Source: Candidatus Poseidoniaceae archaeon
Lineage (GTDB): Archaea; Thermoplasmatota; Poseidoniia; Poseidoniales; Poseidoniaceae
Reading direction: 5' to 3'
Length of the DNA: 8,633 bases
Assembly (NCBI GenBank): GCA_022425585.1
Contig: JAKMFF010000296.1
Span: 1-8,633, forward strand
Numbering within the stretch: position 1 is the first letter of the stretch; every line of letters begins with the position of its first letter. Below, in pieces: positions 7,364-8,633 of this stretch. The notes beneath the pieces were generated by a model. The model saw nothing but the letters and a program-made list of their open reading frames with translations. It was not told the origin of the DNA and ran no database searches. The position numbers and the translations under genes are program-made.

Positions 7364-8633
7364 ATGGACTCATCAGATGTTTTGACACTGATAGGCCAAA
7401 TAGAGCAGCAGGAAACTATGGACTTAGATTTACTGAGCCTATTCATCAAGTCAGTAGCGACTAGAAATATCGACATTAATTATGTTGAACAATGGTTGAA
7501 AGCAGTTCACAGCAACGGTATATCAGTTGATGAAACTACAATATTGACTAGAGGAATGATGGAGTCAGGCTCAATAATTTCTTGGGAAGATAATGCCCTA
7601 GTGGTTGACAAACATAGTACTGGGGGAGTGGGTGACAAAATGTCGCTAATGCTGGCGCCTGCGTTAGCCGCATGTGGACTAAAGGTTCCAATGTTGGCTG
7701 GTCGAGGACTAGGACATACTGGTGGAACTATTGACAAGTTAGAATCAATTAACGGCTTTAATTGTTCACTTAATCCACAACAAATGCAAGAGCAAGTCGC
7801 AGCAATTGGTTGTTGCATCGCTGCGCAAAATGCAGCAATCGCGCCAGCAGATGGCTTATTGTATGCTATTAGAGACGTAACTAATACCATCGATAGTATC
7901 CCCCTTATCACTGCTTCAATTATTTCCAAAAAAGCGGCTGAAGGACTAGGTTCTCTGGTTCTAGATGTCAAATGCGGCCAGGGTGCATTCATGCAATCTT
8001 TTACCGATGCTGAAGCACTGGCTAAATCGATGGTTGGTGCAGCGCAAGGTCTAGGCATTAAGACAATAGCCCAGATTACCCAAATGGATTACCCAATAGG
8101 AAGATATGTTGGTAATAGTTTGGAAATCCTTGGCAGTATTGAGGTGCTCAAAGGGCAAGGATCTAGCGATACCAGAGAATTAGTCGTACTCCAAGGTGCA
8201 GCCTTGCTAGTCTTATCCGGCACAGCCAGTGACGAACTTGCCGGCCAAGCAATGATGAATAATGCTCTAGATAACGGCGATGCTTTAGCTAAGTTCAAAC
8301 AGATGTGCTTAGCCCAAGGCGTTAGTCATCCAGATGTTGAATTACTTACTGGAGAACCAACAAAATTGCTAGCAAAGAGTAAACAAATAACCTCGATTGA
8401 GTCAACTAGCCAAGGCTATGTCGCAGCAATTACCTCAATGACCTTAGCAGAGATTGCCCGCAACCATGGAGCCGGTAGATTCGCTATGGAAGACATAATT
8501 GTCCCCGAAATCGGTTTTGAAATCCTAGTTGAGCGAGGCCAAGCAATCAGTCAGGGCGAAACATGGATAAATTTTCATCATAATGTTGACCTTACAGCAC
8601 AAGAACAACAATCGCTAACAGAATGTATTACCA
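7364..8633 (+). CDS. deoA: thymidine / pyrimidine-nucleoside phosphorylase, 3' end outside window
   Basis: The frame runs from ATG 7364 to the right edge without a stop, giving 423 residues. E. coli DeoA has 440, so only a short C-terminal piece is missing. The enzyme family cleaves thymidine (or deoxyuridine/uridine) with phosphate to free base and (deoxy)ribose-1-phosphate in the cytosol. Visible motifs are KHSTGGVGDK (residues 83-92), GRGLGHTGGTIDKLE (113-127) and RDVTNTIDSIPLITAS (170-185). Residues matching the E. coli substrate contacts H85, R171, S186 and K190 are all present as H84, R170, S185 and K189. One phosphate-site residue differs: the usual serine before GRG (S113 in E. coli) is A112. 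The KVGSGAFM loop reads KCGQGAFM, with Q206 for serine. There is no ~80-residue N-terminal extension, so this is not the archaeal AMP phosphorylase type. Base preference (thymidine only or all pyrimidines) cannot be settled. The gene lies nine bases after the oxygenase and probably shares its transcript. Confidence 0.9.
   Translation, partial: MDSSDVLTLIGQIEQQETMDLDLLSLFIKSVATRNIDINYVEQWLKAVHSNGISVDETTILTRGMMESGSIISWEDNALVVDKHSTGGVGDKMSLMLAPALAACGLKVPMLAGRGLGHTGGTIDKLESINGFNCSLNPQQMQEQVAAIGCCIAAQNAAIAPADGLLYAIRDVTNTIDSIPLITASIISKKAAEGLGSLVLDVKCGQGAFMQSFTDAEALAKSMVGAAQGLGIKTIAQITQMDYPIGRYVGNSLEILGSIEVLKGQGSSDTRELVVLQGAALLVLSGTASDELAGQAMMNNALDNGDALAKFKQMCLAQGVSHPDVELLTGEPTKLLAKSKQITSIESTSQGYVAAITSMTLAEIARNHGAGRFAMEDIIVPEIGFEILVERGQAISQGETWINFHHNVDLTAQEQQSLTECIT

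Noticed and set aside
7507..8058. 183-residue open frame on the minus strand
   Set aside because: It lies wholly antisense to the phosphorylase gene, whose + strand frame carries multiple catalytic motifs; it is a shadow frame with no recognisable motif.
7364..8633. AMP phosphorylase of the archaeal NMP/RuBisCO pathway
   Set aside because: That family has an extra ~80-residue N-terminal domain. Here the KHSTGG motif falls at residue 83, as in E. coli DeoA (84).

Overview
This window looks like a stretch of chromosome from an uncultured planktonic archaeon. The best guess is a Marine Group II/III euryarchaeon (Poseidoniales-like), judged by eye and not by search. The reasons are: an archaeal-type TctA permease end; a very large exported protein combining lamin-tail, phospholipase-D-like and Ca-binding-repeat regions; a single C-terminal membrane anchor followed by a short cytoplasmic 'FPGW...YLDNGW...DQLAEYY' module of a kind I recall from Marine Group II proteins; moderately AT-rich DNA; and dense, same-strand packing. 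All five genes are on the + strand. No RNA genes, mobile elements, CRISPR arrays or gene-free stretches over 300 bases were seen.

Layout. (1) 2-538: C-terminal part of a multi-spanning membrane protein, probably an archaeal TctA/DUF112-family permease, cut by the window edge. (2) 557-5536: a 1659-residue surface protein with an N-terminal signal segment, six lamin-tail-like domains repeating every ~150 residues, two phospholipase-D-type domains each with an intact HxKx4D motif, about five aspartate-rich Ca-binding repeats, one transmembrane helix and a ~93-residue cytoplasmic tail. (3) 5583-6332: a seven-helix Bax-inhibitor-1/YccA-family membrane protein, for which I prefer an ATG start downstream of the longest open frame. 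(4) 6404-7354: a non-haem Fe(II) oxygenase of the isopenicillin-N-synthase-like family with all expected metal and co-substrate residues. (5) 7364-8633: a nearly complete thymidine/pyrimidine-nucleoside phosphorylase, open at the right edge.

Gaps between genes are 18, 46, 71 and 9 bases. Genes 1-2 and 4-5 are therefore likely to be co-transcribed, and the 71-base gap before the oxygenase is the most plausible place for a new promoter. Four starts are preceded by a short TGA/TGAT-containing element 3-4 bases upstream, in the register expected for pairing with the 3' end of archaeal 16S rRNA. This helps choose starts.

How the genes may work together is uncertain. The anchored exoprotein could be a surface nuclease or phosphodiesterase, and the phosphorylase splits deoxynucleosides, so a nucleic-acid scavenging link is conceivable. 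Two unrelated-looking genes lie between them and nothing in the sequence proves a shared pathway. The giant exoprotein is the most unusual object here.
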